Positions 33,215 through 42,656 of a DNA stretch of 64,000 nt are shown one piece after another. Made by a program: the position numbers and the translations under genes. How positions within the stretch are numbered: position 1 is the first letter of the stretch; each line of letters starts with the position of its first letter. The notes below the pieces were generated by a model. The model had not been told where the DNA came from. It did not search any database and saw only the letters and a list, made by a program, of their open reading frames with translations. Source of the stretch: Kushneria phyllosphaerae (lineage in GTDB: Bacteria > Pseudomonadota > Gammaproteobacteria > Pseudomonadales > Halomonadaceae); NCBI RefSeq assembly GCF_900312995.1, contig NZ_ONZI01000006.1, positions 1-64,000 on the forward strand, read 5' to 3'.

Positions 33215-34429
33215 TCAGCCAAACAGCTGCCCGGCAATGCGCAGCCCGGCAATCCATGTCGCCGCCGCGGAACCCACGGTGGACAGTAAAAAGACCAGCA
33301 GCGTACGGGCCACTCGATTGCGCCACCAGCCACGCCAGTGACTGACGTCGGCTCTGAGGGTGGAGAAATCGCCCACCGTGGGTTTTTTCATATAGAGCTC
33401 AACGCCTGCGGTCACAAAGCCCACGCCGATGGTCGGGTTCAGCGAGGTCAGGGGCGCTGCCACAAAGCCGGCCAGTATGGTCAGTGGATGACCCAGCGCA
33501 ATGAGTGCGCCCAGCGCGGACAGCGTTGAGTTGATCAGCACCCACTCGCCGACCAGTGACCAGCCAAGCCCCGTGTCGCGGCTAAAGCCCACGGCAAAGC
33601 CTGCTACCACCAGCGCCACGATCAGCCAGGGCAGGAGCTTCAATAAACGTCCCGACGGCGCGACGGTATCGAGTGTCTGCCGCTCGTCGGTGACGGCCGC
33701 CGGAGCGGGGGGCTCGGCATCGAGCGCGCGTAGATGAGTGCCCATGCCCTTGAGATGGCCGGCACCGATCACCACCAGCACGCGACTGGGCCGGTCAGCA
33801 GGCAGGGACTCGACCAGCTTCAGTGCCATATAGCGGTCGCGTTCCTCGACCAGCGGGGTATAGAGCTGCCGGGATTGCTGTGCGAACTCGGCGAAGGTGG
33901 CTTCCAGCACGTCGCCTTCCTTGAGCCGCTCGATCTCCTTGCTGGACACTTTCTGGCGTGACAGCACGCTGCCGACTAGCCCCGACACCAGCGTCATGCG
34001 CTTGTACCACGGCACGTTGCGGTAAACGCGCTTGAGCGTCACCCCGATATCGCGGTCTACCAGATAAAGCGGCAGGCCCCGGTGTTGTGCCTCTTCGACG
34101 GCGGCCTTCATGTCGGCACCCGGTTCGATGCCGGACTGCTCGGCCACGCGCTGCTGAAAGGCGCCCAGCGCCAGGCTTGCAGCGACCATGCCGGCCTTGC
34201 CCTGGCGCAGCACCTCAAAGAGATTCAGTCGGGCAATGGCGTTGGGGTCGATCAGGCTTTGATGGCGTGACGCGCAAAGCTCGATGGCCACGGCGTCAAA
34301 ATCGCCTGACTGAATCAGGTCGCGGACTTCTTCGGCGCTTTCAGGGGAGACGTGGGCGGTGCCCACAAGGGTCAAATGATGATCACCGACATCGAGGGTA
34401 TCGCGCGGACCCTGTCCTTGGTTGGGCAT
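33215..34429 (-). CDS. TraB/PrgY-family membrane protein
   Basis: This 404-residue protein has the TraB-family motifs GTAHVSPESAEEV (about 23-35), AIELCASRHQSL and GAGHLKGM near 224. The distant relation to Tiki and EreA-type proteins suggests a metal-dependent hydrolase fold. The C-terminal third (about 265-404) has three or four membrane helices. The family includes the enterococcal pheromone-shutdown protein PrgY; its function in proteobacteria is unknown. No conjugation genes are nearby. Confidence 0.85.
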   Translation of the reverse strand: MPNQGQGPRDTLDVGDHHLTLVGTAHVSPESAEEVRDLIQSGDFDAVAIELCASRHQSLIDPNAIARLNLFEVLRQGKAGMVAASLALGAFQQRVAEQSGIEPGADMKAAVEEAQHRGLPLYLVDRDIGVTLKRVYRNVPWYKRMTLVSGLVGSVLSRQKVSSKEIERLKEGDVLEATFAEFAQQSRQLYTPLVEERDRYMALKLVESLPADRPSRVLVVIGAGHLKGMGTHLRALDAEPPAPAAVTDERQTLDTVAPSGRLLKLLPWLIVALVVAGFAVGFSRDTGLGWSLVGEWVLINSTLSALGALIALGHPLTILAGFVAAPLTSLNPTIGVGFVTAGVELYMKKPTVGDFSTLRADVSHWRGWWRNRVARTLLVFLLSTVGSAAATWIAGLRIAGQLFG

Positions 34430-34592
34430 GGTGGCTCACAGGCTGGTGTCAATGAATGGCGGTACCAGATGCCGCCAATGGGAGATGGCGTATTATCGCT
34501 GAAGCCCGGGCGATGAACAAAAAGCGGCCCTGAATGGCCGGAACGATCAGGACTCACTAGAGTGACAAAAAGGTCTCGACGGGAGCCGGGGC

Positions 34593-34964
34593 ATGGCATA
34601 TCGACTGGCGGCCGATGGGGTGTTAATCCTGCATCTGGCCTTTATCGCCTGGGTAGTGTTCGGGGCGCTGGCGGTATTGCGGTGCCCACGCCTGGCCGCG
34701 CTGCATGTGCCGGCGCTGGCCTGGGCCGTGGCGCTGGAGCTCAACGGCTGGCGCTGCCCGCTGACGCCGCTGGAAAACCTGCTGCGATCGCGGGCCGGCC
34801 AGGCGGGGTTCGAGGGCGGCTTCATCGAGCACTATCTGCTCGGTATGATCTACCCGGCCGGCCTGACACCGACAATACAGCTATGGCTGGGCCTTGGCGT
34901 GCTTTTGATCAATCTGCCGGCGTATATGTGGCTGATACGCCGGCGGCGGCGCCAATGTCGGTAA
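34593..34964 (+). CDS. DUF2784 membrane protein
   Basis: This 123-residue protein with three or four membrane helices matches DUF2784 in its pattern LHLAFIAWVVFGALAV, then ELNGWRCPLTPLEN near residue 50, GFIEHYLLGMIYP near 77, and a basic RRRRRQC tail on the cytoplasmic side. Its function is unknown. It converges on trkA with a 14-base gap. Confidence 0.86.
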   Translation: MAYRLAADGVLILHLAFIAWVVFGALAVLRCPRLAALHVPALAWAVALELNGWRCPLTPLENLLRSRAGQAGFEGGFIEHYLLGMIYPAGLTPTIQLWLGLGVLLINLPAYMWLIRRRRRQCR

Positions 34965-34978
34965 CGGCCGATCATCTG

Positions 34979-36352
34979 CTAGAAAAAGCTCAGCCCCACC
35001 TGGAAGAGGCGCTCAACTTCCTTGAGTCGGCGCTTGTCGACCACAAAGAGGATGACGTGGTCATCGGTCTGAATGGTGATGTCGCGATGGGCGATCATGA
35101 CGTCGCGTCCGCGCACGATGGCGCCGATGCTGACGCCCTCTGGCAGCTTGACCTCGCCGATGGTGCGCCCGACCACGCGAGAGGAGCGCGAATCCCCATG
35201 GGCAATCGCCTCGATCGCCTCGGCAGCGCCGCGGCGCAGGGAGTGCACGTTGACGATGTCGCCGCGACGGACGTGAGTCAAAAGCCCGCCGATGGTGGCC
35301 TGCTGCGGTGAAATGGCGATATCGATTTCGCCGCCCTGAACCAGATCCACATAGGCCGGATTATTGATCAGGGTCAGCACTTTCTTGGCACCGAGACGCT
35401 TGGCCAGCATTGATGACATCACGTTGACCTCGTCATCGTTGGTTAGCGCACAGAAAATGTCGCACTCCTCGATGTTCTCCTCGAGCAGCAGTCGCTTGCT
35501 GGTGGCGCTGCCGTGCAGCACCACGGTGCGCTTCAAGTGCTCCGAGAGCTGGGTGCAGCGCTCCAGACTCTGCTCGATAATCTTGACCTGATAGTCCTGC
35601 TCCAGGGTCTCGGCCAGTCGTTCGCCGATGTTGCCGCCGCCGCCGATCATGACCCGTCGAAAGCCCCGATCCACGCGCCTGAGCTCGCCCATGACGGTGC
35701 GAATGTCCTTGCGCGCGGCGATGAAAAACACCTCGTCATCGGCTTCGATGACGGTATTGCCGCGCGGCATGATCGGCCGATTGCGGCGATAGATCGCGGC
35801 CACCCGGGTGTCGACATTGGGCATGTGGCGGCGCAGAAACGCCAGCTCCTGGCCCACCAGCGGGCCGCCATAGTAGGCCTTGACTGCCACCAGCTGCGCC
35901 AGCCCATTGGCGAAGTCCAGCACCTGCAGGGCACCGGGATATTCGATCAGGCGACGGATGTGGTTGGTCACCACCTGCTCGGGGCTGATCAGGACATCGA
36001 TCGGAATGGCGTCCTGGGAAAACAGCCCCTTGCTGGTCAGATACTGGGTCGCGCGCACCCGGGCAATCTTGGTGGGCGTGCTGAACAGTGTGTGCGCCAC
36101 CTGACAGGCCATCATGTTGACCTCGTCGGAATTGGTCACGGCAATCAGCATGTCGGCGTCTTCGGCCCCGGCCTCCTTCAGGGTGACGGGGTAGGAACAC
36201 ACGCCCTGCACGGTTCTCAGGTCAAGACGTGTGCTCAGGTCGCGCAGGCGAACGCCGTCGACATCCACCACGGTAATGTCGTTGTCTTCATGCGCCAGAT
36301 GCTCGGCCAGCGTTCCGCCTACCTGGCCGGCGCCCAGAATGATGATTTTCAT
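34979..36352 (-). CDS. trkA: Trk potassium uptake regulatory subunit
   Basis: TrkA (457 aa) is the cytosolic NAD(H)- and nucleotide-binding gate of the TrkH/TrkI potassium channels. It has two RCK units, each with a Rossmann domain ([17 protein letters not shown] at 3-19 and [17 protein letters not shown] near 233-249) followed by an RCK_C domain. Potassium uptake is the first response to osmotic upshift and is central in halophiles. In relatives trkA directly follows rsmB (def-fmt-rsmB-trkA); here dodecin and nicotinamidase genes are interposed on the same strand. No trkH or trkI lies in the window. Confidence 0.96.
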   Translation of the reverse strand: MKIIILGAGQVGGTLAEHLAHEDNDITVVDVDGVRLRDLSTRLDLRTVQGVCSYPVTLKEAGAEDADMLIAVTNSDEVNMMACQVAHTLFSTPTKIARVRATQYLTSKGLFSQDAIPIDVLISPEQVVTNHIRRLIEYPGALQVLDFANGLAQLVAVKAYYGGPLVGQELAFLRRHMPNVDTRVAAIYRRNRPIMPRGNTVIEADDEVFFIAARKDIRTVMGELRRVDRGFRRVMIGGGGNIGERLAETLEQDYQVKIIEQSLERCTQLSEHLKRTVVLHGSATSKRLLLEENIEECDIFCALTNDDEVNVMSSMLAKRLGAKKVLTLINNPAYVDLVQGGEIDIAISPQQATIGGLLTHVRRGDIVNVHSLRRGAAEAIEAIAHGDSRSSRVVGRTIGEVKLPEGVSIGAIVRGRDVMIAHRDITIQTDDHVILFVVDKRRLKEVERLFQVGLSFF

Positions 36353-36457
36353 GACTGTGATCCGAAGGATGGAGAAGCAAGATCAATGGCGGGGATGTTG
36401 GCACCAATCGGTGACAAGGGAAAGGGCGGGGAGGGATTGCAATAAATGGCGAAAGAA

Positions 36458-36488
36458 ATAAAAACGGCAGCCAGGGGCTGGCTGCCGT
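36458..36488 (-). terminator. Dodecin terminator
   Basis: On the minus strand CGGCAGCCAG, loop CCC and CTGGCTGCCG are followed by a T-run, eight bases past the dodecin stop. It separates the dodecin gene from trkA. Confidence 0.9.
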
Positions 36489-36495
36489 GAGGGCA

Positions 36496-36702
36496 TCACT
36501 CGAGGGTGAAGCCGACCTTGATGCTGACCTGCCAGTGGCCCACACGATCGTTTTCGATGTGACCGCGGGTTTCGGTAACCTGGAACCACTGCATGTTCTT
36601 GACGGACTCGCTGGCCTTGGTCAGGGCATTTTGTACGGCTTCCTCGATGCTGGTCTCGGAAGAGCCGGTCAGCTCGATGGACTTGTAGACATGATCGCTC
36701 AT
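36496..36702 (-). CDS. Dodecin flavin-binding protein
   Basis: This 68-residue protein matches dodecin: [38 protein letters not shown] with the conserved Trp that stacks on flavin, and [12 protein letters not shown]. Dodecins assemble into 12-subunit shells that store or buffer riboflavin, FMN or FAD. A ribosome-binding site (AAGGAAAG) precedes the start. It lies 33 bases behind the nicotinamidase gene and may be co-transcribed with it. Confidence 0.93.
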   Translation of the reverse strand: MSDHVYKSIELTGSSETSIEEAVQNALTKASESVKNMQWFQVTETRGHIENDRVGHWQVSIKVGFTLE

Positions 36703-36735
36703 GGTGTCTTTCCTTTAACGTGGCCCCTGCTGTCT

Positions 36736-37428
36736 TCAGGCTTCAGGGGGGTCCATTGAAGCGGTATCGACGATCGCAATACCGCAGTGTTCCAGCCGTC
36801 GATACGTGGCGGTGTCAGAATCAAACGACACCGGACGCGTCAGCGGCCAGAGAAATCGGGTGGTAAAACCGGCCCGGAGCGCATCCTCGGCCGTCCAGAG
36901 CACACAGACCTCGCGGGCTAGGCCGCATACGGAAACCTCGGTGACACCGCGCTCCCTGAGCCAGCCGGCAAGCCCGGTGGAGGGACGCATGCCTTTCGGC
37001 CCCAGGTTGTCACGAAAGGCGCTGTAGCTGTCCACGCGTGGGTCGCTGCCCTTGCGAATAATGATGTCTGCCAGTGACCAGTCCAGCCGCGTATCCAGCA
37101 CGGCGCCGCTGGTGGCGCGCACGCAGTGCTCCGGCCAGAGCGTTTGAGATTCGCCGTAAAGCTCGATCGTATCGAAGGGTTGATGGCCCGCATGGCTGCT
37201 GGCAAAGGAGATATGGCCGGCCGGATGCCAGTCCTGAGTGGCCACGACATGGCCGTACTCATCGCTGGACATGGCCGTCTGAATGCCATCGATGATTTCA
37301 TTGCCCCGGGTGCAGGCAAGCGCACCGCCCGGCATGAAATCGCCCTGCAGGTCGACCACGATCAGCGCGCACTGCTCAGGCGCTGGTCTTGTCCCGGGCA
37401 TGTCGGTGTCACGATGTGAGTAGGCCAT
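36736..37428 (-). CDS. pncA: Nicotinamidase
   Basis: This cysteine hydrolase of 230 residues converts nicotinamide to nicotinate in NAD salvage. The catalytic Asp lies in VVDLQGDFMPGGAL, metal ligands in TQDWHPAGH, the Lys in IIRKGSDP and the nucleophile Cys in LAREVCVLW. PncA usually has GLATDYCV at the nucleophile, so the REVCV variant is slightly unusual. The start is uncertain: ATG at 37428 is used, with a later ATG at 37401 possible; no good ribosome-binding site is seen. It is inserted between rsmB and trkA. Confidence 0.87.
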   Translation of the reverse strand: MAYSHRDTDMPGTRPAPEQCALIVVDLQGDFMPGGALACTRGNEIIDGIQTAMSSDEYGHVVATQDWHPAGHISFASSHAGHQPFDTIELYGESQTLWPEHCVRATSGAVLDTRLDWSLADIIIRKGSDPRVDSYSAFRDNLGPKGMRPSTGLAGWLRERGVTEVSVCGLAREVCVLWTAEDALRAGFTTRFLWPLTRPVSFDSDTATYRRLEHCGIAIVDTASMDPPEA

Positions 37429-37487
37429 GGGATGTGATGTATCCGGCAATCAGAATGGCTTTCAGTATCGAAGGCGCTTGCCCATCT

Positions 37488-37528
37488 GACAAGCACCGGC
37501 ATGTGAAAGGTTGTTGCCGGCACTTGTC
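37488..37528. repeat. Inverted repeat between rsmB and pncA
   Basis: GACAAGCACCGGCA pairs with TGCCGGCACTTGTC, a 14-bp stem with two mismatched or wobble positions and a 13-base loop. It lies just past the rsmB stop and may act as a 3' end or processing element; no T-run is present. Confidence 0.6.
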
Positions 37529-37539
37529 CGAAGGGTTCG

Positions 37540-38877
37540 TCAGTCGGCGTGCTTTTCCAGCAGCGCGTAGAAAAAGCCGTCATGGCCATCCGGCGTTGGC
37601 ATCATCTGGCGGCCTTCGCCCTCTGGCTGGCCCCAGTCGGCCGTGATGGCAACCGCTCGGGCATCCGCGGTGCGTGCCAGAAAGGCCGTGATCTGCCCGG
37701 CATTTTCTTCCGGCAGCACCGAGCAGGTGGCATAGAGCAGGCTACCGCCGGGAGCCAGACGCTGCCACTGGGCATCCAGAAGATCGCTTTGCAGCGCGAC
37801 CAGCTCGTCGATGTCTTCTTCTCGACGCAGCGCCTTGATGTCGGGATGGCGACGAATGACGCCGGTGCCCGAACAGGGCGCATCCAGCAAGATGCCATCA
37901 AAGGGTGTCCCGTCCCACCAGTCAGCCGTGGTGGCATCAGCGGCCACAAGCGTGCCCGAGAGCTTCAGGCGCGCCAGCGTCTCGCGCACACGCTCAAGGC
38001 GGGTGGCATCACTGTCCAGCGCGGTCAGCAGGCTGGCGGGTGCGCACTCCAGCAGATGGGCGCTCTTGCCGCCTGGCGCGCTGCAGGCATCGAGCAGGCG
38101 CAGCGGCGCTGGCCGCGTGTCAAGGCCATCCAGCAGCAGGTGAGCGGCCAGCTGTGCAGCCTCATCCTGAACGCTGACGTCGCCGTCCTGAAAGCCCGGC
38201 AGCTGTTCGACATCGCAGGGTGTCTCCAGCGTCAGGCCATCGTCACTGAACGGGCACGGTCTGGCCGCAAGGCCGGCACCTTCGAGACGCTCGAGCCAGT
38301 CTGCCCGGGAGTGATGACGCTGATTGACGCGCAGCGTCATGGGACCGGGCACGTTGTTGGCGGCCGTGATGTCATGCCACTGGTCGGGCCAGGCCTGTTC
38401 AAGCCGGGTCAGAAGCCACTGAGGATGCCAGTGCGCCGCCGACGGTGTTTCTTCAACGGCTGCCAGCAGCGCATCACGCTCGCGGTCGGCGCGACGCAGG
38501 CAGCCGTTGATGACTCGGGTGGCCCATTCCTTGTTCAACTCGCGCGCACCGCCAGCGGTTTCCCCCACGGCGGCGTGGGTCGGAATGCGCATGTGATAGA
38601 GCTGATACAGCCCGATCAGCAACAGGGCGTGAACGTCCTGATCGCGCTGCTTGAAGGCCGATTTCAGAAGTTTTTCGGCGATGGCTTCAAGCTGCGGCAG
38701 GGCGCGACAGACACCAAAGCACAGCGCCCGGTAAAGCCCCTGGTCTCGCGGTGCGACGCCTTCAGGGACATCGCTTGTGAGCGCGCCGCGCTGGTTCAGC
38801 ACCGGTGCCAGCGCCAGGGCGGCATGCGCACGCACACTCATGGTGCGTTTGGGCTTTTGAGCGCGTTGACGGGTCAT
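37540..38877 (-). CDS. rsmB: 16S rRNA m5C967 methyltransferase
   Basis: RsmB (445 aa) methylates C967 of 16S rRNA using S-adenosylmethionine. It has an N-terminal NusB-like RNA-binding domain (about 1-140) and a C-terminal methyltransferase domain with DACSAPGGKSAHLLE, the Pro-Cys motif DAPCSGTGVIRRHPD and the catalytic Cys in YATCSVLPEEN. Its start overlaps the fmt stop by four bases, so fmt and rsmB are translationally coupled, as in many gammaproteobacteria. Confidence 0.95.
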   Translation of the reverse strand: MTRQRAQKPKRTMSVRAHAALALAPVLNQRGALTSDVPEGVAPRDQGLYRALCFGVCRALPQLEAIAEKLLKSAFKQRDQDVHALLLIGLYQLYHMRIPTHAAVGETAGGARELNKEWATRVINGCLRRADRERDALLAAVEETPSAAHWHPQWLLTRLEQAWPDQWHDITAANNVPGPMTLRVNQRHHSRADWLERLEGAGLAARPCPFSDDGLTLETPCDVEQLPGFQDGDVSVQDEAAQLAAHLLLDGLDTRPAPLRLLDACSAPGGKSAHLLECAPASLLTALDSDATRLERVRETLARLKLSGTLVAADATTADWWDGTPFDGILLDAPCSGTGVIRRHPDIKALRREEDIDELVALQSDLLDAQWQRLAPGGSLLYATCSVLPEENAGQITAFLARTADARAVAITADWGQPEGEGRQMMPTPDGHDGFFYALLEKHAD

Positions 38878-39839
38878 TGATCTGCTCCCAGCAGCGTGCC
38901 GGCAACGAAGTGATCGCGCCGACTATTGAGAAGTTCATGGGCCGACAGCATTTTGCCGCCCGGCAATTGGGCGTGGGTAATGCGCAGTACGCCATCGCCA
39001 CAGGCCACGCACAGGGCATCCGAGGGACCGTCGAGCAGCTGTCCCGGCGCGGCGTCGAGTTCACTGCCCTGAGCCACACGCGCTTCGGCCTGCCAGAGTC
39101 GCAACGTATCGCCTCCCAGCGTGGTCCAGGCCACCGGGAAGGGATTAAACGCTCGAACACGCTGTGCCAGCACCGTAGCGCTCTGGTGGAAGTCGAGCCG
39201 GGCTTCGGCCTTGCTCAGCTTGGCGGCGTAGGTGACGCCTTCGGCAGGCTGAGGCGTTGCCGTCAGCTGATGATCACTCAGGCGATCAAGCGCCTCGATC
39301 AGCGCGCTGGCACCCATCTCGGCCAGTTGATCATGCAGCATGGCAGCGGTGGTCGTGCTCTCGATGGACGTGCGGGCCGTGAGCAGCATATCGCCGGTAT
39401 CAAGGCCTTCATCCATGGCCATGATGGTCACACCGCTTTCGCGATCGCCGGCCTCGATGGCGCGCTGAATCGGCGCCGCGCCGCGCCAGCGCGGCAGCAG
39501 GGAAGCATGAACGTTGATGGCGCCCAGACGCGGAATGTCGAGCACGGCGCGCGGCAGAATCAATCCGTAGGCCACCACCACGAGCAGATCGATATCGGCA
39601 TCGATCAGCGGGGCATGGGTGTCAGGGGTTTTCAGCTTCTCGGGCTGATGCACGGCAAGGCCGTGTTCCAGCGCCAGCGCCTTGACCGGTGACGGGGTCA
39701 GGCGCCGCCCGCGGCCGGCAGGCCGATCCGGCTGGGTATAGACACAGATGACCTCATGGCGGCTGGCCAGCAGGGCACGAAGATGTTCGGCGGCAAAGTC
39801 CGGAGTGCCTGCAAAGGCGATGCGAAGAGGGCTGGGCAT
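38874..39839 (-). CDS. fmt: Methionyl-tRNA formyltransferase
   Basis: Fmt (321 aa) formylates initiator Met-tRNA with 10-formyl-tetrahydrofolate. RIAFAGTPDFAAEHL opens the Rossmann domain; the catalytic NVHASLLPRWRGAAPIQRAI contains the conserved Asn and His, and MDEGLDTGD supplies the Asp. A C-terminal OB-like tRNA-binding domain follows. It lies between def and rsmB on the same strand, the standard translation-start cluster. Confidence 0.96.
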   Translation of the reverse strand: MPSPLRIAFAGTPDFAAEHLRALLASRHEVICVYTQPDRPAGRGRRLTPSPVKALALEHGLAVHQPEKLKTPDTHAPLIDADIDLLVVVAYGLILPRAVLDIPRLGAINVHASLLPRWRGAAPIQRAIEAGDRESGVTIMAMDEGLDTGDMLLTARTSIESTTTAAMLHDQLAEMGASALIEALDRLSDHQLTATPQPAEGVTYAAKLSKAEARLDFHQSATVLAQRVRAFNPFPVAWTTLGGDTLRLWQAEARVAQGSELDAAPGQLLDGPSDALCVACGDGVLRITHAQLPGGKMLSAHELLNSRRDHFVAGTLLGADQ

Positions 39840-39859
39840 GGCGTGGTCCTGAAAGACGT

Positions 39860-39882
39860 CAGCGCCCCTGGCCGGGGCGCTG
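39860..39882. repeat. Hairpin in the def-fmt spacer
   Basis: CAGCGCCCC pairs with GGGGCGCTG around a five-base loop between the def stop and the fmt start. No T-run follows on the minus strand, so it may reduce but not end read-through. Confidence 0.6.
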
Positions 39883-39923
39883 ATAAAAAGGAAGGGCGGT
39901 CAGTGCTGATTCGGGGGGCGGCG

Positions 39924-40430
39924 TCAGGACGCCGCCTTCTGGCGCTTGATCATCTTCTTTTTCACGCGATCCCGCTTGAGCGGCGAGAGGTAATCCACGA
40001 ACAGCACCCCTTCCAGATGATCCACTTCGTGCTGGATGCAGTGGGCAAGCAGTCCATCGGCTTCAAGCTCATAGGATTTGCCGTTGCGATCCTGGGCCTT
40101 GAGATGCACCCGCAGGGCGCGAGGCACTTCGGCGTAGTACTCCGGGATCGACAGGCAGCCTTCCTGTAGCGGCTCACGTTCCTCGCCAAGCAGGGTCACT
40201 TCCGGGTTGACCAGCGCCAGCGGCTGATTTTTCTCTTCGCTGACATCCATCACGATCACGCGGCGATGCACGTCCACCTGCGTGGCGGCAAGGCCGATCC
40301 CTGGGGCGTCGTACATGGTTTCAAACATGTCATCGATCAGGTGGCGTACCTCATCGTCGACCTGGTCCACGGGCTGGGCAACGGTGCGCAGGCGTTCATC
40401 GGGGTATTCGAGAATCGTCAGTAGAGCCAT
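39924..40430 (-). CDS. def: Peptide deformylase
   Basis: Def (168 aa) removes the formyl group from nascent proteins. All three motifs are present: GIGLAATQ (about 45-52), EGCLSIP (about 90-96, metal-binding Cys) and QHEVDHLEG (about 133-141, two His ligands and catalytic Glu). The basic C-terminus KKKMIKRQK is typical. It is the first gene of def-fmt-rsmB and diverges from the LysM-family-like gene. Confidence 0.96.
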   Translation of the reverse strand: MALLTILEYPDERLRTVAQPVDQVDDEVRHLIDDMFETMYDAPGIGLAATQVDVHRRVIVMDVSEEKNQPLALVNPEVTLLGEEREPLQEGCLSIPEYYAEVPRALRVHLKAQDRNGKSYELEADGLLAHCIQHEVDHLEGVLFVDYLSPLKRDRVKKKMIKRQKAAS

Positions 40431-40589
40431 GTTCGTATCTGTTCTGGGGTCGCCAGCCGCCGGCTTCGATCATGTCAGGTCAAGAAAGCCGGGGTGACGG
40501 CCGTAAATGCATGAATGGATTCACTCCGTATGGTGCCTATTGTAGTGCGCAGGCGTTGGCAACGGAACCGACAGCAGAGCGAAGATGAC

Positions 40590-41471
40590 ATGAAACGCCA
40601 GGAGATGAACGCCGGACGACGCCGCACCGGACCGGGATGGCGGCCCATGATGATGATGGCAGCCACGGTGGGCGCCCTGATGAGCCTGCCGTGTGGTGCA
40701 GGTGCCGCTTCGATGAGTGATCAGGACAGCACCGTGACCCTGTCGCCGCGGCTGCGCTTTTTGCCGCTGGACGAGCAGCGTAAGCCCGTGGACATTTCGG
40801 CCCGGGCGCAGGCGCTGATGAACTATCGCATTGTCGAAAGCGGCATGACGGCGTCGCGGGCCTATGTCGTCAGCGGCAGTGAAGGGCGCTTGATCAGCGG
40901 CGCCGGTGATCAGATTCTGGCGCGCCATGCTCAGGGTCAGCCGGGTCAGCGTTTTGGGCTCTACACGCCGGGAATCGTGCTGCACGATGAGCAGGGCAAC
41001 ACGCTGGGTCAGGTCATGATCCGTCAGGGCGTGGCACGTCTTGAGCGTTCAGGCACACCGCTATCGACGCTGACCATCGAGCAGAGCCCGCGTGAAGTGA
41101 GTGCCGGAGCAATGCTCATGGCACTTGATGGCTGGACACCGCCGAGGCAGCTGATACCGCAGGTCGCGCCGGACGGCATTCAGGGGCGGATCGTCGACCG
41201 CCCCGGCGCCGGACGCATCGTGGGGCTTCGCGACATTGTGGTGATCGACCTGGGGCGTCATCAGGTCACGCCCGGCATGCGCCTTCGTGTACAGGGCGAA
41301 TCCGAGGGCGTTACCGATCCGGTGACCGGGGAGACGTTGACGCTTGAAGGCGGCGTGCTGGGAGAGCTGATGGTCGTGCGCACGTTCGAACAGACCAGTC
41401 TTGCACTGGTAACCCGGGCCGGACTGCCCATGGCCACGGGAGATCGGCTGGGAGCGCCTCTTGATGACTGA
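40590..41471 (+). CDS. Exported dprA-linked protein related to LysM proteins, LysM not seen
   Basis: This protein of about 293 residues has an N-terminal basic stretch and a hydrophobic signal segment (MMMMAATVGALMSLPCGAGA, about 20-39), so it is probably exported. The C-terminal half (VTPGMRLRV, VTDPVTGETLTLEGG, LGELMVVRTFEQTSLALV) matches the conserved domain of the LysM-containing protein encoded between def and dprA in pseudomonads and relatives. However, I can find no LysM motif in the N-terminal part, which normally reads like YTVxxGDTLWD. The exact start is uncertain (40590 or 40605). It overlaps the dprA start by eight bases. A cell-wall role is inferred from homology. Confidence 0.78.
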   Translation: MKRQEMNAGRRRTGPGWRPMMMMAATVGALMSLPCGAGAASMSDQDSTVTLSPRLRFLPLDEQRKPVDISARAQALMNYRIVESGMTASRAYVVSGSEGRLISGAGDQILARHAQGQPGQRFGLYTPGIVLHDEQGNTLGQVMIRQGVARLERSGTPLSTLTIEQSPREVSAGAMLMALDGWTPPRQLIPQVAPDGIQGRIVDRPGAGRIVGLRDIVVIDLGRHQVTPGMRLRVQGESEGVTDPVTGETLTLEGGVLGELMVVRTFEQTSLALVTRAGLPMATGDRLGAPLDD

Positions 41472-42615
41472 GCTTATGAAGCCCTCGATGCCTCGTCATT
41501 GGCTGGCGCTGTCGATGCTGCCTCGCGTGGGCGCCAAACGCCTCATGGCACTCAGACAGATAGCGCCTGGCTGGCCCGAGGGCTGGTTGGCTCGCCTGCC
41601 CGCCGAGGCGGCGCAGATGATGCGTCACTATCTTCAAATGCCCGGCCAGGGTCCCCTTCATGCGCGGGTAGAAGCCGCCATGGCGTGGCTGGAACAAAGC
41701 CCACAGCATCACCTGCTGACGCCGGACCATCCCGCTTGGCCGGCCATGCTCGATGAGTTGCCGGACCCGCCGCCGGTGCTGTGGGCATGGGGCGCGCTTG
41801 AAGCGCTGTCGCTGCCGGCGCTGGCTGTGGTGGGCACGCGGCGGCCCACGCGTGAGGGACAGGACAATGCCTGGCGATTTGCCCGTGACATGGCAGGTGC
41901 CGGCTACGGTGTTGTCAGCGGGCTGGCGCTCGGTGTAGACGGCTGCGCCCATCACGGTGCACTGGAAGCCCGTGGCGCCACTGTTGCGGTGCTGGGCTGC
42001 GGAGTCGATGTGCTTTATCCGCGGACTCATGCCCGCCTGCGCCAGCAGCTGCTGGACCAGGGCGGCCTGCTGCTGTCCGAACATCCGCCCGGCACGCGGG
42101 CGCATCCGCAGCACTTCCCAAGGCGTAACCGCATCATTACCGGGCTGTCGCTGGGGGTACTGGTGGTCGAGGCGGCCATGGCCAGTGGTTCCCTGGTCAG
42201 TGCCCGGCTTGCCATGGAGCAGAACCGGGAGGTGTTTGCGCTGCCGGGCTCTTTGCATAACCCGCAGGCGCGCGGCTGCCTGTGGCTGATTCGTGAAGGC
42301 GCCCGGCTGGTGACGAGTCTTGAAGAGATCCTGCAGGAGCTGCCCGAACGGCAGTGGGGAATTGCCCCACTGGCGTCCGCAGTGGCGACATGTCAAGGCG
42401 GCCAGCAGGCTCCTCGTACGCCTGACACTGCAGTGCAGGATAAACGACCCGAGGATCCGCTCTGGCAATCGCTTTACGACACGCCCGTGCCGGTCGATGC
42501 CCTGGTGGAACGTACCGGTGAGTCGATTGCTGCGCTGCAGTCTCGCCTTCTCATGCTGGAGCTCGACGGCTGGGCGGCGCAGGTCGCCGGTGGCTGGGTC
42601 CGCAGGCTGGCATGA
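41464..42615 (+). CDS. dprA: DNA-processing protein DprA
   Basis: DprA (383 aa) loads RecA on single-stranded DNA taken up by natural transformation. It has an N-terminal helical domain, the central Rossmann-like domain (VVGTRRPTREGQDNA, VSGLALGVDGCAHHGAL, FPRRNRIITGLSLG, ASGSLVSARLAMEQNREVFALPG split over adjacent segments) and a C-terminal winged-helix-like domain. Motif 1 reads GTRRPT instead of the commoner GSRxxS, and SGLALGVDGCAH replaces SGLARGIDAAAH. The ATG at 41464 has GGGAGCG upstream and lies within the 3' end of the previous gene. Confidence 0.94.
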   Translation: MTELMKPSMPRHWLALSMLPRVGAKRLMALRQIAPGWPEGWLARLPAEAAQMMRHYLQMPGQGPLHARVEAAMAWLEQSPQHHLLTPDHPAWPAMLDELPDPPPVLWAWGALEALSLPALAVVGTRRPTREGQDNAWRFARDMAGAGYGVVSGLALGVDGCAHHGALEARGATVAVLGCGVDVLYPRTHARLRQQLLDQGGLLLSEHPPGTRAHPQHFPRRNRIITGLSLGVLVVEAAMASGSLVSARLAMEQNREVFALPGSLHNPQARGCLWLIREGARLVTSLEEILQELPERQWGIAPLASAVATCQGGQQAPRTPDTAVQDKRPEDPLWQSLYDTPVPVDALVERTGESIAALQSRLLMLELDGWAAQVAGGWVRRLA

Positions 42616-42656
42616 GATACACTGCCCCCTGATTGGGGCAATGGTATTCACGCAGC

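Noticed and set aside
37549..38880. A 443-codon open frame on the plus strand opposite rsmB
   Set aside because: It mirrors rsmB almost exactly and shows no domain; rsmB has intact catalytic motifs and operon coupling.
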